Shown in pieces: positions 26,575 to 36,190 of a stretch of DNA of 64,000 bases (position 1 is the first letter of the stretch; every line of letters starts with the position of its first letter). The notes beneath the pieces are model-generated. The model was given only the letters and a program-made list of their open reading frames with translations. It was not told the DNA's origin and did no database searches. A program made the position numbers and the translations under genes. Source of the stretch: W0P28-013 sp051870755 (GTDB taxonomy: Bacteria; Bacteroidota; Bacteroidia; Bacteroidales; Paludibacteraceae); contig JBJECE010000003.1 in NCBI GenBank assembly GCA_051870755.1, forward strand, positions 17,071 through 81,070, read 5' to 3'.

Positions 26575-26996
26575 CGACTATGGAACCGATTTTTGAATTG
26601 GAGATGAAAGTGCGCGACTACGAGTGCGATTTGCAGGGCATCGTAAACAACGCCAATTATCAGCACTATTACGAACATACGCGGCACGAATTTTTGTCGC
26701 AACACGGCATCAGTTTTGCACGCTTGCACGAAGCCGGCATCGATGTTGTGGTGGCACGCTTGGAAATGGCGTTCAGAGCGCCGCTGCGTTCCGGCGATAC
26801 GTTTATGTCGGAACTTGCGCTGGAGCAAGAGGGCATTAAGTATGTGTTTCGCCAAAAAATCTACAAACTGCCCGAACGGAAAGTGTGCAATTCGGCGCGG
26901 GTCGATTGCGTGGTGGTGGAACACGGCCAACTTTGTCGCAGTCGCATGTTCGACGATTTTGTCAAACAAGTGAACGAACAAAAAACTGAAAAATGA
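26571..26996 (+). CDS. Hot-dog acyl-CoA thioesterase (YbgC/4HBT family)
   Basis: 141 residues. The sequence VRDYECDLQGIVNNANYQHYYEHTRHEF holds the 4HBT active-site pattern (D-x-x-G-x-V-x-N-x-x-Y), with Asp before the Gly as nucleophile/base. It hydrolyses acyl-CoA thioesters in the cytoplasm. It overlaps the neighbours on both sides by 4 bases, so it is translationally coupled. An ATG four codons later is a possible start. Confidence 0.9.
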   Translation: MTTMEPIFELEMKVRDYECDLQGIVNNANYQHYYEHTRHEFLSQHGISFARLHEAGIDVVVARLEMAFRAPLRSGDTFMSELALEQEGIKYVFRQKIYKLPERKVCNSARVDCVVVEHGQLCRSRMFDDFVKQVNEQKTEK

Positions 26997-27835
26997 AATA
27001 CATTGGAGCACATGTCAGCGCTTCAGGCGGTGTCGAAAATGCACCGCTCAATGCGCATGCTATTGGTGCGACGGCTTTTGCGCTGTTCACCAAAAATCAG
27101 CGGCAGTGGTTCGCCGCACCGCTCACCGACGAATCGGTGGCTTTGTTCAAAGCACGGTGCACCGAGTTTGGCTACACGGCCAAACAGATTTTGCCGCACG
27201 ATAGTTATCTGATAAATTTGGGATCGCCCGATAGCGACAGCCTCGACAAATCGCGTAAATCATTCATCGACGAGATGAAACGGTGCGAACAACTCGGGCT
27301 CGACCGCCTCAACTTTCACCCCGGAAGTCATCTGAACAAACTCTCGGAGGACGATTGCCTGAAACGTATTGCCGAATCGATAAATCGGGCTTTGGACGCA
27401 ACGACGGGCGTAACGGCTGTCATCGAAAATACTGCCGGACAAGGCACAAACGTCGGATTTCGGTTCGAACATTTGCGGCGCATCATTGATTTGGTGGACG
27501 ACAAAACGCGTGTCGGCGTCTGCATCGACACGGCGCATACGTTTGCCGCAGGCTACGATCTCTCGACACCGGCCGGTTTCGAATTTGTCTGCCGCGAATT
27601 CGACGACATCATCGGATTTGACTATTTGCGCGGCATGCACCTAAACGACTCCAAAAAAGCATTGGCCTCGCGCGTCGATCGGCACGAATCGCTGCACGGC
27701 GGACTGATTGGCCCTACGCTATTCGAACTGATTATGCGCGATTCGCGTTTTGACGATATACCGCTTATACTTGAAACACCCGACGAAACGCGTTGGGCTG
27801 ACGAAATAGCCTGGCTGGCCGCTCGGGCAGAGTAA
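26993..27835 (+). CDS. nfo: Endonuclease IV (AP endonuclease)
   Basis: 280 residues, the standard Nfo length. The family pattern is plain: YIGAHVSASGGVENAPLNA at the start, HDSYLINLGSP, NFHPGSH, VIENTAGQGTNVG, CIDTAHTFAAGYD and HLNDSKKALASRVDRHESLHGG, which supply the trinuclear zinc ligands. It repairs abasic sites in base-excision repair. It is ATGA-coupled to the thioesterase. Confidence 0.97.
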   Translation: MKYIGAHVSASGGVENAPLNAHAIGATAFALFTKNQRQWFAAPLTDESVALFKARCTEFGYTAKQILPHDSYLINLGSPDSDSLDKSRKSFIDEMKRCEQLGLDRLNFHPGSHLNKLSEDDCLKRIAESINRALDATTGVTAVIENTAGQGTNVGFRFEHLRRIIDLVDDKTRVGVCIDTAHTFAAGYDLSTPAGFEFVCREFDDIIGFDYLRGMHLNDSKKALASRVDRHESLHGGLIGPTLFELIMRDSRFDDIPLILETPDETRWADEIAWLAARAE

Positions 27836-27883
27836 TTGTCCGAACGCAGACACTTCAACATATTGAAAAACAGACAGATATTG

Positions 27884-28471
27884 ATGAAAGAAAAACTCAG
27901 GCAAATAGGCTGTCGCCTTTGGCGACAATGCACATTGTGGGTCGAATTTTTGTGGCACTCCGACAAAGCATTTCGGGTGGCTGCCATGGCCGACGATGCC
28001 GAACAGACGGCATCGCGCAGTGTCGTTGTCGGCATTGAGTGTTGCGGCATCGCCGAACTGATCGGATTTGCCATTGGTCACGACACGATGTGGTTCTTTC
28101 CGTTCTTGTCGGCAGTGCTGCGTATGGCGGCTTTGTGGAGCGCCTGGTGGCTGTCGGTGCGGGGCATAGTGCCGCTGACGCGCATCTATCCGAAAGTGAG
28201 CCTCACCCAACGCGACGGACATCTGCTCGTATCTTATGGCATGATCACCGTTTTTGCTACCAATTGTCTGTTGTCGTTTGTGCCTATTTCGTTTTTGTAT
28301 GTGTTGTCGTTTGGCAATGTATTTGTGTTGTATAGCGGTGTAACGGCCTATGTCAATGCCGATGCAAACAAACTCGGACGCTTGACCATCGCCTTGGCTG
28401 CGTGGTTGTGTGTGCTGCCGTGTGTGGTGGAATATGTGCTGAAAATGTTGCTTCCCAACGCGCCTTTGTAA
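27884..28471 (+). CDS. Multi-pass membrane protein, function unknown (Yip1-like?)
   Basis: 195 residues with about four hydrophobic segments from residue 45 onward (FFPFLSAVLRMAALWSAWW, LLVSYGMITVFATNCLLSF, ISFLYVLSFGNVFVLYSGV and a final helix near the C-terminus). The N-terminus is a basic amphipathic stretch. The pattern recalls Yip1-domain proteins, but I would not assign it. The start at 27884 gives MKEKLRQIG; an earlier TTG is unlikely. It lies 48 bases after nfo. Confidence 0.6.
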   Translation: MKEKLRQIGCRLWRQCTLWVEFLWHSDKAFRVAAMADDAEQTASRSVVVGIECCGIAELIGFAIGHDTMWFFPFLSAVLRMAALWSAWWLSVRGIVPLTRIYPKVSLTQRDGHLLVSYGMITVFATNCLLSFVPISFLYVLSFGNVFVLYSGVTAYVNADANKLGRLTIALAAWLCVLPCVVEYVLKMLLPNAPL

Positions 28472-28489
28472 GTTTTTTTGCGCTGTGTG

Positions 28490-28520
28490 TTGCGAAATTC
28501 GACAAAAAGACGTACATTTG
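28490..28520 (+). promoter_or_regulatory. Promoter of the FKBP lipoprotein gene
   Basis: -33 TTG (28490-28492) and -7 TACATTTG (28513-28520), spacer 20, 26 bases before the ATG. Confidence 0.7.
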
Positions 28521-28546
28521 CAAACGTTTTTTCGTAAATAGGGTTC

Positions 28547-29014
28547 ATGAAGAGATTTATTCCGATATTCGTGCTGTGCATCGTCGCATGCAGTTGCCAA
28601 ACCGATTTTAGCGTGTGGCGCGATGTGAATGCCGATGTGATGACTACGGTGCAGTGCGACACCGCCTACAAATCCACGCCCTCCGGCGTATTATATAAGG
28701 TGGTCTATCCGGTGTACCACAAAGGATATGTGCCGAAACCCGATTCGTATGTGCTGGTCAACTACAAAGGCATGCTCATCGATGGTACGGTGTTCGAGGT
28801 GCAAGATTCGACGTGGCTGCAAGTGTCCGATTTGATTTCCGGCTGGCAGGAAGCCCTCTGTATGATGACCGATGGCGAAAAATGGCGTTTGTATGTGCCT
28901 TACGATTTGGGTTATGGCGCCGACGGATTGAAATTGGCCAATGGCAATTTCGCCATACCGCCATACTCGACACTGATTTTTGACTTGGAATTGCTCATGG
29001 TCGTCAATAATTGA
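28547..29014 (+). CDS. FKBP-type peptidyl-prolyl isomerase lipoprotein
   Basis: 155 residues. A lipoprotein signal ends in IVACSC. Residues 60-153 form the FKBP fold, with VLVNYKGMLIDGTVFE, a variable flap, MTDGEKWRLYVPYDLGYGADG and IPPYSTLIFDLELL. The aromatic pocket is largely kept but the usual VIPGW is GWQEA, so catalytic strength is uncertain. It probably assists folding of exported proteins at a membrane surface. Confidence 0.88.
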   Translation: MKRFIPIFVLCIVACSCQTDFSVWRDVNADVMTTVQCDTAYKSTPSGVLYKVVYPVYHKGYVPKPDSYVLVNYKGMLIDGTVFEVQDSTWLQVSDLISGWQEALCMMTDGEKWRLYVPYDLGYGADGLKLANGNFAIPPYSTLIFDLELLMVVNN

Positions 29015-29052
29015 TTTTTCGCCGGCGCAACAACGAACAGAAACATTGAAAC

Positions 29053-29736
29053 ATGAATAAACGCTTATTCTTAATACTGATTGCAGGATGTTGCATGGCC
29101 ACTGCGGCTGCACAACGGTTGGGCGGCATTGTCGGCTACCAACTGACACAAGGTGTGCAAACCACCACCGACCATCTCGTCAATTTTAACGCCACGCCGG
29201 GTTCGGGTTTTGCAGTCGGGGTGCTGTTCGATTGGGACATCACCAATCGCTGGGGTTTGGAGGTGGCGGCTACCTACAATTTGCGCACATCGCATTACAA
29301 TCTGCACTACTTGTCCGACACGACGACACGTTTCAAACGACAACTCTATTTCCTGAATATTCCGGTGCACGCGTATGTCAATTTCCCGTTCCGCAAATGG
29401 ACGTTGGCGCTCTATTTCGGCCCCTCGTTCAATGTCGGGTTGCACGGCAAAGATATGGCGTGGGAAAATACGGCGTGGCAAAAGCCCGTGATGCTCGAGG
29501 AGGAAGACCTTTATGGCGACGACGGACGGCTCTATCGCTTCGAAATCGGTGCCGAAATCGGCCTAAATGCCAAATATCGCAACTTCATTTGGTCGATTGG
29601 CTACCATCACGGATTCAATAACTTGGACAAGAACGACTATCAGTGGACATTGGATTTGCCGGCCGGTACAAAAACGTACGTTACTATGGGCGAAGTCAAA
29701 GTGTCGTTTGGCTATCTGTTCGATTTGAAGAAATAA
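29053..29736 (+). CDS. Outer-membrane beta-barrel protein (PorT-like family)
   Basis: 227 residues with a signal peptide (MNKRLFLILIAGCCMATAAAQ) and an eight-strand-like barrel of amphipathic stretches. It ends in VSFGYLFDLKK, with aromatic residues at strand ends. This is the OMP_b-brl_2 type common in the phylum. Partner and function are unknown. It lies 38 bases after the FKBP gene and has a strong terminator behind it, so the two form one unit. Confidence 0.8.
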   Translation: MNKRLFLILIAGCCMATAAAQRLGGIVGYQLTQGVQTTTDHLVNFNATPGSGFAVGVLFDWDITNRWGLEVAATYNLRTSHYNLHYLSDTTTRFKRQLYFLNIPVHAYVNFPFRKWTLALYFGPSFNVGLHGKDMAWENTAWQKPVMLEEEDLYGDDGRLYRFEIGAEIGLNAKYRNFIWSIGYHHGFNNLDKNDYQWTLDLPAGTKTYVTMGEVKVSFGYLFDLKK

Positions 29737-29759
29737 CACGCACACGTCGGAACGTATTG

Positions 29760-29789
29760 GCAAAACGCACTATGTGTTTTGCTTTTTTT
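29760..29789 (+). terminator. Terminator after the beta-barrel gene
   Basis: GCAAAAC and CAC pair with GTG and TTTTGC around TAT, followed by seven T. The T-run reaches the stop codon of the converging flippase. Confidence 0.85.
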
Positions 29790-31308
29790 ATGTGCGTTTG
29801 ATGCGCAAGAGTTTGAATATCAACTGTTTGATTTCTGCTGATATGTTCCATGCACACACGCACCACAAGCCCAACAGTGCGATAATGCCGGTGCAAACGA
29901 CTGCTTCGGCACCTTGCAACCAGAGGTTGTCGCCAATGGCAGGGTAGAGGTGGCGGAGGCCAAAACGACAGACTGCATCCAGCGCAAACATCAGCAGCAT
30001 CACCATCAGCACCTTGACTTGCTGCCACGAAAAAGGCGTAATCTTGAGGGTGAATTGAACCACAATCAGCAGCGCAATGTAGTAAAACAAATAGGCAAAC
30101 AGTGTAGCCATGGCGGCGCCATCGATGCCCCAACGCGGAATCAGATGATTGTTGAAAAAAATGGCTAATGCCGTTTGCAGAAACGCAAAAATCAACGAAA
30201 AATAGTAGTAACGCGAATAATTCAACACCGATGTGCCGATGCTCAACGTCGAATTGATGAGTTTCGAGAGGCCTAAAATCAGTACAACATTTTTGGCTGT
30301 GGCGTAGTAGGCGCCGTTGGGCAGTAGCGCAAACAGCAAATCGATATTGCTCCAAATGATGAAAAACAAGAATGCCCCGACCAAAAGTTGGTGCAACGAC
30401 ACGTTTTGGCACAAACGATTGGCGCCGGCGGTGTCGTTATCTTTGACGGCTTGCGACAGTTGTGGTTGGGTAATGGCGCCCAACGACCGGTACGGAATGT
30501 CGATGATGGTGGCAATGTAGGTGGCGATGGCAAAAATGCCGGTAAAAGCCAAACCTTGTTGCGCGCTGATGAAAAAAGTGCTGAGCACCGGCGTAACGGC
30601 TGTGGCACAAGCACTTGTCAGTACAAATGCTGTGTAGAACAGATAGTCGCGGCGGAGTGTCGGGGTGATGTGTTGCAGGTCGGGACGCAGCGATACGCGC
30701 TTGAGCGAACACAAATAGATGATGTTGATGAGGGTGGCAATGCCATATACGCTACAAAATATGGCGACAAATCCGTTGAGAGTCAGCAGATTGAACGCAT
30801 ACAGCAGATAAGCAATCAGCGAGAGAAGACGCACCACTACTTCGCGCGTGATTTTGGGTACGACAATGCGCATCAGTACGTTGGCATTCGACTCGAATAT
30901 GGTCATGTAGAGCATAAAAAATGCCAACGGTAGCACGGCATAATAGTACTCGACAAAGAGTGGCGACTTCTCGGCAAACGCGTTTTCGATGGGGGAGCGT
31001 AGTGCCACATACAGCGCGCCGAAGACCACAAAACCGATGAGCGGCACCAACAGTGTCCAGAAGAAAAAACCGTGGTCGCCTCGCTTCTCGTCCTTGAAAT
31101 AGGGGTAATAGCGCACTATCGACGAACTTGTGCCGAGTTGCGACAACGCCACCAAAAGGGTCGCCGCATCTATCAATACGCGGGTCAACCCTATCTCTTC
31201 CGCCGTCAAAAAACGGGTCAGAACAAAAAAGGTGGTTACAAATCCGATGGCGACACCCACATAATTGGCGATGGTGCCTTTGATGCTTTGTCTGATGATG
31301 ACTCCCAA
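29788..31308 (-). CDS. Polysaccharide flippase (Wzx/MOP superfamily)
   Basis: 506 residues with about 14 membrane segments. The N-terminal SIKGTIANYVGVAIGFVTTFFVLTRFLTAEEIGLTRVL is typical of Bacteroidota lipid-linked oligosaccharide flippases, which move undecaprenyl-linked units across the inner membrane. No ATG is available: the frame opens after an upstream TAG, and the best start is the TTG at 31308. It follows trxB by 24 bases on the same strand. No glycosyltransferase cluster is nearby. Confidence 0.85.
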   Translation of the reverse strand: MGVIIRQSIKGTIANYVGVAIGFVTTFFVLTRFLTAEEIGLTRVLIDAATLLVALSQLGTSSSIVRYYPYFKDEKRGDHGFFFWTLLVPLIGFVVFGALYVALRSPIENAFAEKSPLFVEYYYAVLPLAFFMLYMTIFESNANVLMRIVVPKITREVVVRLLSLIAYLLYAFNLLTLNGFVAIFCSVYGIATLINIIYLCSLKRVSLRPDLQHITPTLRRDYLFYTAFVLTSACATAVTPVLSTFFISAQQGLAFTGIFAIATYIATIIDIPYRSLGAITQPQLSQAVKDNDTAGANRLCQNVSLHQLLVGAFLFFIIWSNIDLLFALLPNGAYYATAKNVVLILGLSKLINSTLSIGTSVLNYSRYYYFSLIFAFLQTALAIFFNNHLIPRWGIDGAAMATLFAYLFYYIALLIVVQFTLKITPFSWQQVKVLMVMLLMFALDAVCRFGLRHLYPAIGDNLWLQGAEAVVCTGIIALLGLWCVCAWNISAEIKQLIFKLLRIKRT

Positions 31309-31332
31309 AATGCGCTGTTTTGCTTGATGATG

Positions 31333-32277
31333 CTATTTTGTGTGTTCGGCAATGAATCGCTCGGCTTCCATGGCGGCTTTACAACCACTACCGGCTGCCA
31401 CCACAGCCTGACGATAATGTGGGTCGGCTACATCGCCGGCGGCAAATACGCCGGGAATATTGGTGCAGGGTGTTTCGGCCGGGAATGTTTTGATATAACC
31501 GGCTTCGTCGGTGGTAACGTAACGGCTGAACAGTTCCGAGTTGGGATGGTGCCCGATGGCCAGGAAAAAGCCGTCGATTTTTATCTCGACAATCGCTTCG
31601 TCGGGTTCGCCTTTACGCTTGACCAAGCGCGCGCCTTCCACATAGTTGTCGCCCAACAAACCGAGTGTATTGTGCTCGAACAGCACTTCGATATTCGGCG
31701 TGCGCAACACGCGTTCCTGCATTATTTTCGAGGCGCGCAGGAAAGGCTTGCGTACTATCAGATAGACTTTTTCGCACAAACCGGCCAGATAGGTGGCCTC
31801 TTCGCAGGCCGTATCGCCACCGCCGACTACGGCAACACGTTTTTTGCGGTAGAAGAAACCGTCGCAAGTGGCGCATGCCGATACACCTTTGCCGGCAAAT
31901 TTCTGTTCGTCGGGCAGACCGAGATATTTGGCCGATGCGCCCGTGGCGATGATGACGGTGTCGGCTTCGATGATGGTGGTTTCGTCGATGACTACTTGGT
32001 GCGGATGTCCCGAAAAATCGACCGAAGTAACGACACCGAAACGGATGTCGGCACCGAAACGTTCGGCTTGCGCCCGAAAATCGCCCATCATCACGTTGGC
32101 ATCAACGCCATTGGGGTAGCCGGGGAAGTTTTCGATGTCGGTAGTTTGCGTGAGTTGGCCGCCCGGCTGCATACCTTCGTACAAAACGGGCGACAGATTT
32201 GCGCGGCCGGCATAAATGGCGGCTGTGTAACCGGCTGGTCCTGAGCCGATTATTAAACATTTAACGTGTTCGTTCAT
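31333..32277 (-). CDS. trxB: Thioredoxin reductase
   Basis: 314 residues. The FAD-binding GSGPAGYTAAIYAGRA lies at 11-25. The redox pair C135-A-T-C138-D and the NADPH-binding GGGDTACEEA follow, with the C-terminal FAD motif GVFAAGDV. It reduces thioredoxin with NADPH in the cytoplasm. It has its own promoter and leads into the flippase gene. Confidence 0.96.
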   Translation of the reverse strand: MNEHVKCLIIGSGPAGYTAAIYAGRANLSPVLYEGMQPGGQLTQTTDIENFPGYPNGVDANVMMGDFRAQAERFGADIRFGVVTSVDFSGHPHQVVIDETTIIEADTVIIATGASAKYLGLPDEQKFAGKGVSACATCDGFFYRKKRVAVVGGGDTACEEATYLAGLCEKVYLIVRKPFLRASKIMQERVLRTPNIEVLFEHNTLGLLGDNYVEGARLVKRKGEPDEAIVEIKIDGFFLAIGHHPNSELFSRYVTTDEAGYIKTFPAETPCTNIPGVFAAGDVADPHYRQAVVAAGSGCKAAMEAERFIAEHTK

Positions 32278-32296
32278 AGTGCGTAAATTTTTTCCG

Positions 32297-32327
32297 CAAA
32301 TTTACGCAAATAATCCGAAATTCCCAA
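32297..32327 (-). promoter_or_regulatory. trxB promoter
   Basis: Minus strand -7 TAAATTTG (32297-32304) and -33 TTG (32325-32327), spacer 20, 19 bases before the ATG. Confidence 0.7.
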
Positions 32328-32525
32328 TTATCGGACAAAATTCTATCCGTCGATCCGAAAAAATGTTTTTTTAGGGCAAGGGATATGGCAGGCAGGTGCG
32401 GGCAACGCCAATTATAGTTATCCTCAATAAAACGATTGAAAACAACTTTGTAGAGTATGACCCAATGCTCAACTTCGCGAGTTATCTCCGTTCGCAGTGG
32501 TTTCGTTTCTCCTGTCTATCTTTCT

Positions 32526-35465
32526 TTATTGGTTTTGAGATACCCTTGTATATGCAGAATTAAAAACACGTTGGTTGACGAATGCCTGGAATTGTGGATT
32601 GTCGAGGTAGTTTCTTGCGAACTCCGTTTTTTCATTCAATAGGTCAACGACAATCTGGAACAAAGCGTTGTTCGACTCAATTTCGGCATTTTGCTCGTCG
32701 CTACGACGTACAGCATTAGCAAAACTTTCATTTTGGGCAAGACGCTCGGGCAAAGTTTTGATTTGCTCGATGGCTTCTTCCGGGTGTTCCCACTCAATAC
32801 CGCCAAATATGGTGTTAAATTCTTCAAGAATGTTTGACAGCTTTTCAAAGTCCGGATCCGGTCTTCCTCCGCCACCAGCAGGAGGAACAGGACCGACTTC
32901 TGAATCTCCGTTTACAAGCTCGAATTGATGTTCAGAAAGCTGAATTGCACGATATTGGTCGAAGTCAATACATTCGATTAAACCCTCAGCCCAATCTTCT
33001 CTTGGAATGCGAGGAAGTTTAGCTGCAAGCAAACGCAGATACACATATCTTTTTTCCCAATATGTAGAAGTTTGAGGGATAACGGCAGCAATAAAAGGAT
33101 AAAGGCGATTGAACGCCTTAACAGCACTTTTGCAAGCAATTTTACTATCGTCGTCTAAATGATTAAAGCGTTCAACCGCAGTATCAATGATTGGGTCCAG
33201 CAAAGTACGGTCGTCCTCTGAGAAATAAATACGATTTATTTCATCAACTTCTTGTTCAGTGAAGATAGCATATTCATCAATCTTCGCTAATAGGTCATTC
33301 AGTCTGTTTGGGTCTGTTTCTTCGCTGAGTATAGTTGCATTATAGTATTTTTGGAATGCTTCTTGCACTCTTTCGGCATTGTCGGCAAAGTCGAGAATGA
33401 AGGTATCTCGTTTTTTCGGGTGACAGCGGTTAAGACGAGAAAGTGTTTGAACGGCTTTAACGTCGCTTAGCACCTTATCCACATACATAGTATGAAGCAG
33501 AGGTTGGTCGTAGCCGGTTTGGAATTTATCGGCTACAATCAAAATTCGATAAGGGTCTTTTCCCATTCTATCTTCAATCTCCGACGATGGAAATCCGTTC
33601 ACCGATGCTTCATTAACCATTTTGCCCTTGTATTCTTTCTCTCCGGAGAATGCTACAATAGCCTTGAACGGACTTTTGCGTTCACGCAATTTCTGGGAAA
33701 TCACATAATAAAACTCAATAGCTCGGAGAATGCTTGAAGTTACTACCATAGCGCGGGCTTGGCCACCCACTTTACCACGATTGATTACATTCTCGTGGAA
33801 GTGTTCTACAATAATACGTGCTTTTGAGTCGATTGTTTCCGGTCTGGCTTCAACCCATGCACGGATTTTGGCCTGTGCTTGTTTTTTGTCAAATTCCGGG
33901 TCACTTTCAATCGACTTGACAACTCTATAAAAACTTTGATAAGGAGTGTAATTCTTTAGCACGTCCATGATAAAGCCTTCTTCGATGGCTTGTTTCATAG
34001 AATAGACGTGGAAAGGATTATGCTTCACCTTGCCCTCTGCGTCCGGTGGCATCGGTGTACCAAACATTTCGAGCGTTTTGCCTTTAGGAGTAGCCGTGAA
34101 AGCATAGTAATTGGCATTTGTAGCCATCTTGCGACCTGCTACTATTTTGGCAATTTTATCTTCTATATCTTCGTCATCATCGGTTGCATTGCCACTCACG
34201 CCAATATTCATTTTGGCTGACATAGAGCCGTTTTGAGAGCTGTGTGCCTCGTCGATAATAATAGCGAAACGGCTGTCTTTTAATTGAGTTCCGATGGCAT
34301 CAAGTATGAATGGGAATTTGTGAACAATAGTTATGATAATTTTCTTGCCGCCTTTTAGTGCTTTGGCAAGGGTGTCAGAACTATCAGCCCATTCTACAAC
34401 ATTTGATAGCTTTTGGAAAGAGCGAATATTGTCTCGGATTTGTTTGTCAAGGTTTACACGGTCGGTAACAACAATGACACTATCCACTACCGGCTTGTTG
34501 TCTTTCAGCAAGCCAACGAGTTGATAGGCAAGCCAAGTGATAGAGTTGGATTTTCCGGAGCCTGCAGAGTGCTGTATTAAGAATCGTTGCCCGATACCTT
34601 TTTCCTTAGTCGCTTTGAGCAGACTTCGGACGGCATCGAGTTGATGATAACGGGGCCAAATAACTTTAGTTTTTGTCTTGCCTGTCTTTTCGTTCTTCTC
34701 CTCTATCACTTGAGCAAATTCTTCAAGAATGTTGCTCAAGCTATGCTTTGTGAGGATTTCTTCCCAAAGGTAAGCGGTTGCAAGTCCGTTAGGATTGACC
34801 GGGTTACCTTTGCCTCCGTTGTTACCTTTATTGAACGGTAAGAACCAGCTACCTTTTCCGTCGAGCATTGAGCACATTGCCACGTCGTTGTCGTCAACGG
34901 CAAAATGCACGGCGCACCGTTTAGACTTGAAAAGCAAGTCCTTCGGGTCACGGTAATTTTGGTACTGTGCTTTTGCATTTTCAACAGTCTGCCCTGTATA
35001 ATGGTTTTTCAGTTCCATTGTAATAATAGGCAGACCATTAAGGAATAATACCACATCAACGCTTAGCATTGTGTCGGTCGGAGAATAATGCAACTGCCGT
35101 ATCACAGTAAAATCATTATCCTCATAGAGTCGTTTTGCCGTTGGATTAAGTTCACTTGGCGTTGGATAGTAAAGGTCGAAATGCAGTGTAATATATCTGA
35201 AGCCTTTACGCAGTACGTCGGTGATGCCTCGCTTAGTGATTTCATCACGCAAGCGAGTGAAAAACTTATTGCGTTCGATATTGCTGCTGAAAATGCGGAG
35301 TTCATCGACTTTTTCAGGCTGTGTTTTACGCAAAAACGCTTCAACATTTGTCGGAAGCAAGGCAAATGTTTTGTCGTAATCGTTCGACGTGCCCTGGTTG
35401 TAGCCGTTCACATCTCGCAAAAACTCGACAATAATATCTTCAAGACCTCTTTCGGAAGTATCCAT
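32526..35465 (-). CDS. hsdR: Type I restriction enzyme R subunit
   Basis: 979 residues. Residues 1-230 form the HSDR_N nuclease, with the PD-ExK-type core SVDVVLFLNGLPIITMELKN. From about 265 come the superfamily 2 helicase motifs: HSAGSGKSNSITW (Walker A), IIDEAHSSQNG (DEAH box), FTATPKG, and LIVADKFQTGYDQP with QTLSRLNR. A C-terminal helical region contacts the methylase. HsdR translocates and cuts unmodified DNA. It is the last gene of hsdM-YhcG-hsdS-hsdR, 2 bases after the hsdS stop. Base composition is more AT-rich than the flanks, in line with horizontal transfer. Confidence 0.95.
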   Translation of the reverse strand: MDTSERGLEDIIVEFLRDVNGYNQGTSNDYDKTFALLPTNVEAFLRKTQPEKVDELRIFSSNIERNKFFTRLRDEITKRGITDVLRKGFRYITLHFDLYYPTPSELNPTAKRLYEDNDFTVIRQLHYSPTDTMLSVDVVLFLNGLPIITMELKNHYTGQTVENAKAQYQNYRDPKDLLFKSKRCAVHFAVDDNDVAMCSMLDGKGSWFLPFNKGNNGGKGNPVNPNGLATAYLWEEILTKHSLSNILEEFAQVIEEKNEKTGKTKTKVIWPRYHQLDAVRSLLKATKEKGIGQRFLIQHSAGSGKSNSITWLAYQLVGLLKDNKPVVDSVIVVTDRVNLDKQIRDNIRSFQKLSNVVEWADSSDTLAKALKGGKKIIITIVHKFPFILDAIGTQLKDSRFAIIIDEAHSSQNGSMSAKMNIGVSGNATDDDEDIEDKIAKIVAGRKMATNANYYAFTATPKGKTLEMFGTPMPPDAEGKVKHNPFHVYSMKQAIEEGFIMDVLKNYTPYQSFYRVVKSIESDPEFDKKQAQAKIRAWVEARPETIDSKARIIVEHFHENVINRGKVGGQARAMVVTSSILRAIEFYYVISQKLRERKSPFKAIVAFSGEKEYKGKMVNEASVNGFPSSEIEDRMGKDPYRILIVADKFQTGYDQPLLHTMYVDKVLSDVKAVQTLSRLNRCHPKKRDTFILDFADNAERVQEAFQKYYNATILSEETDPNRLNDLLAKIDEYAIFTEQEVDEINRIYFSEDDRTLLDPIIDTAVERFNHLDDDSKIACKSAVKAFNRLYPFIAAVIPQTSTYWEKRYVYLRLLAAKLPRIPREDWAEGLIECIDFDQYRAIQLSEHQFELVNGDSEVGPVPPAGGGGRPDPDFEKLSNILEEFNTIFGGIEWEHPEEAIEQIKTLPERLAQNESFANAVRRSDEQNAEIESNNALFQIVVDLLNEKTEFARNYLDNPQFQAFVNQRVFNSAYTRVSQNQ

Positions 35466-35467
35466 AA

Positions 35468-36190
35468 TTAATCTATTTTTATTTGCCCGGTAACGGCGTC
35501 GGCTATCAGGCGTTGTTTATATTCTGTTAAAAAATCAATTTCTGCTCGTAAGTTTGCTATCATATCGTCAATAGCCTTGTTCTTCTGTTCGATATACTCC
35601 ACTATTGCTCGTTGTTCCTCGAGAGGCGGTATTGGAATTTGAATACCAAGAAACGAAGCCATTTGAACAACCTTTCTCAACCCTGTATAATATGGTCTCA
35701 ACGCTTTAATGTTATCAACTGCAATGAAATAATGATAGAGGAAACGAGAGTCAATTATATCATTATTAATTGAAAATACATCATAAGCTCCAGTTATCAT
35801 ACCTCGGTGAGAGGATAGTCCAACAGTACGTGGCGTTTCGTCTATATCAAACAAACAAAACACAATATTACCTGGAATTACTTCTTTATATTTTTCAAAA
35901 TCTTTCGGAAATTTACCCTTTCCGCTTTCAATATCACGAAGTATAATTCCAGATTTCGTGAGGGATAACAAAGGTAAATCCTTTCGATTACCTACTAAAA
36001 CACTTTCTTCACGCAAAATATTGCGATTTCTTACGAGTTGCCACGAAAACGGAATTTCTTCTCCCAGTAGCGTTTTCGCCTTTTTCATCGGCACATCGGG
36101 GTTAAGTCCACGAGTGACGACGTTGGCGATTTCGGCTTGTTTTAATTCTTCAAGCAGCCGTAACTCTCTCTCTCTCTCTCTGTTGCGCAT
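35468..36190 (-). CDS. hsdS: HsdS C-terminal half (TRD2 + conserved region 2), out of frame with the N-half
   Basis: 240 residues from an internal ATG at 36190. It holds one target-recognition domain (opening GEEIPFSWQLVRN) and the distal conserved helix IPIPPLEEQRAIVEYIEQK followed by LTEYKQRLIADAVTGQI, the standard HsdS ending. It is one half of an HsdS split by a frame change inside the (AG)9 tract. The ATG lies just before the tract and is in frame with this half at the present repeat count, so a separate C-half peptide is possible. With one more AG (or two fewer) this half fuses to the upstream one into 421 (or 419) residues. Confidence 0.85.
   Translation of the reverse strand: MRNRERERELRLLEELKQAEIANVVTRGLNPDVPMKKAKTLLGEEIPFSWQLVRNRNILREESVLVGNRKDLPLLSLTKSGIILRDIESGKGKFPKDFEKYKEVIPGNIVFCLFDIDETPRTVGLSSHRGMITGAYDVFSINNDIIDSRFLYHYFIAVDNIKALRPYYTGLRKVVQMASFLGIQIPIPPLEEQRAIVEYIEQKNKAIDDMIANLRAEIDFLTEYKQRLIADAVTGQIKID

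Noticed and set aside
32305..32525. Terminator or small gene between hsdR and trxB
   Set aside because: No stable hairpin with a T-run and no ORF with a start signal; only the trxB promoter at the left end is supported.
36164..36181. hsdS as a simple dead pseudogene
   Set aside because: Apart from the repeat-linked frame change both halves are intact with all conserved regions, and one added AG restores the full frame.
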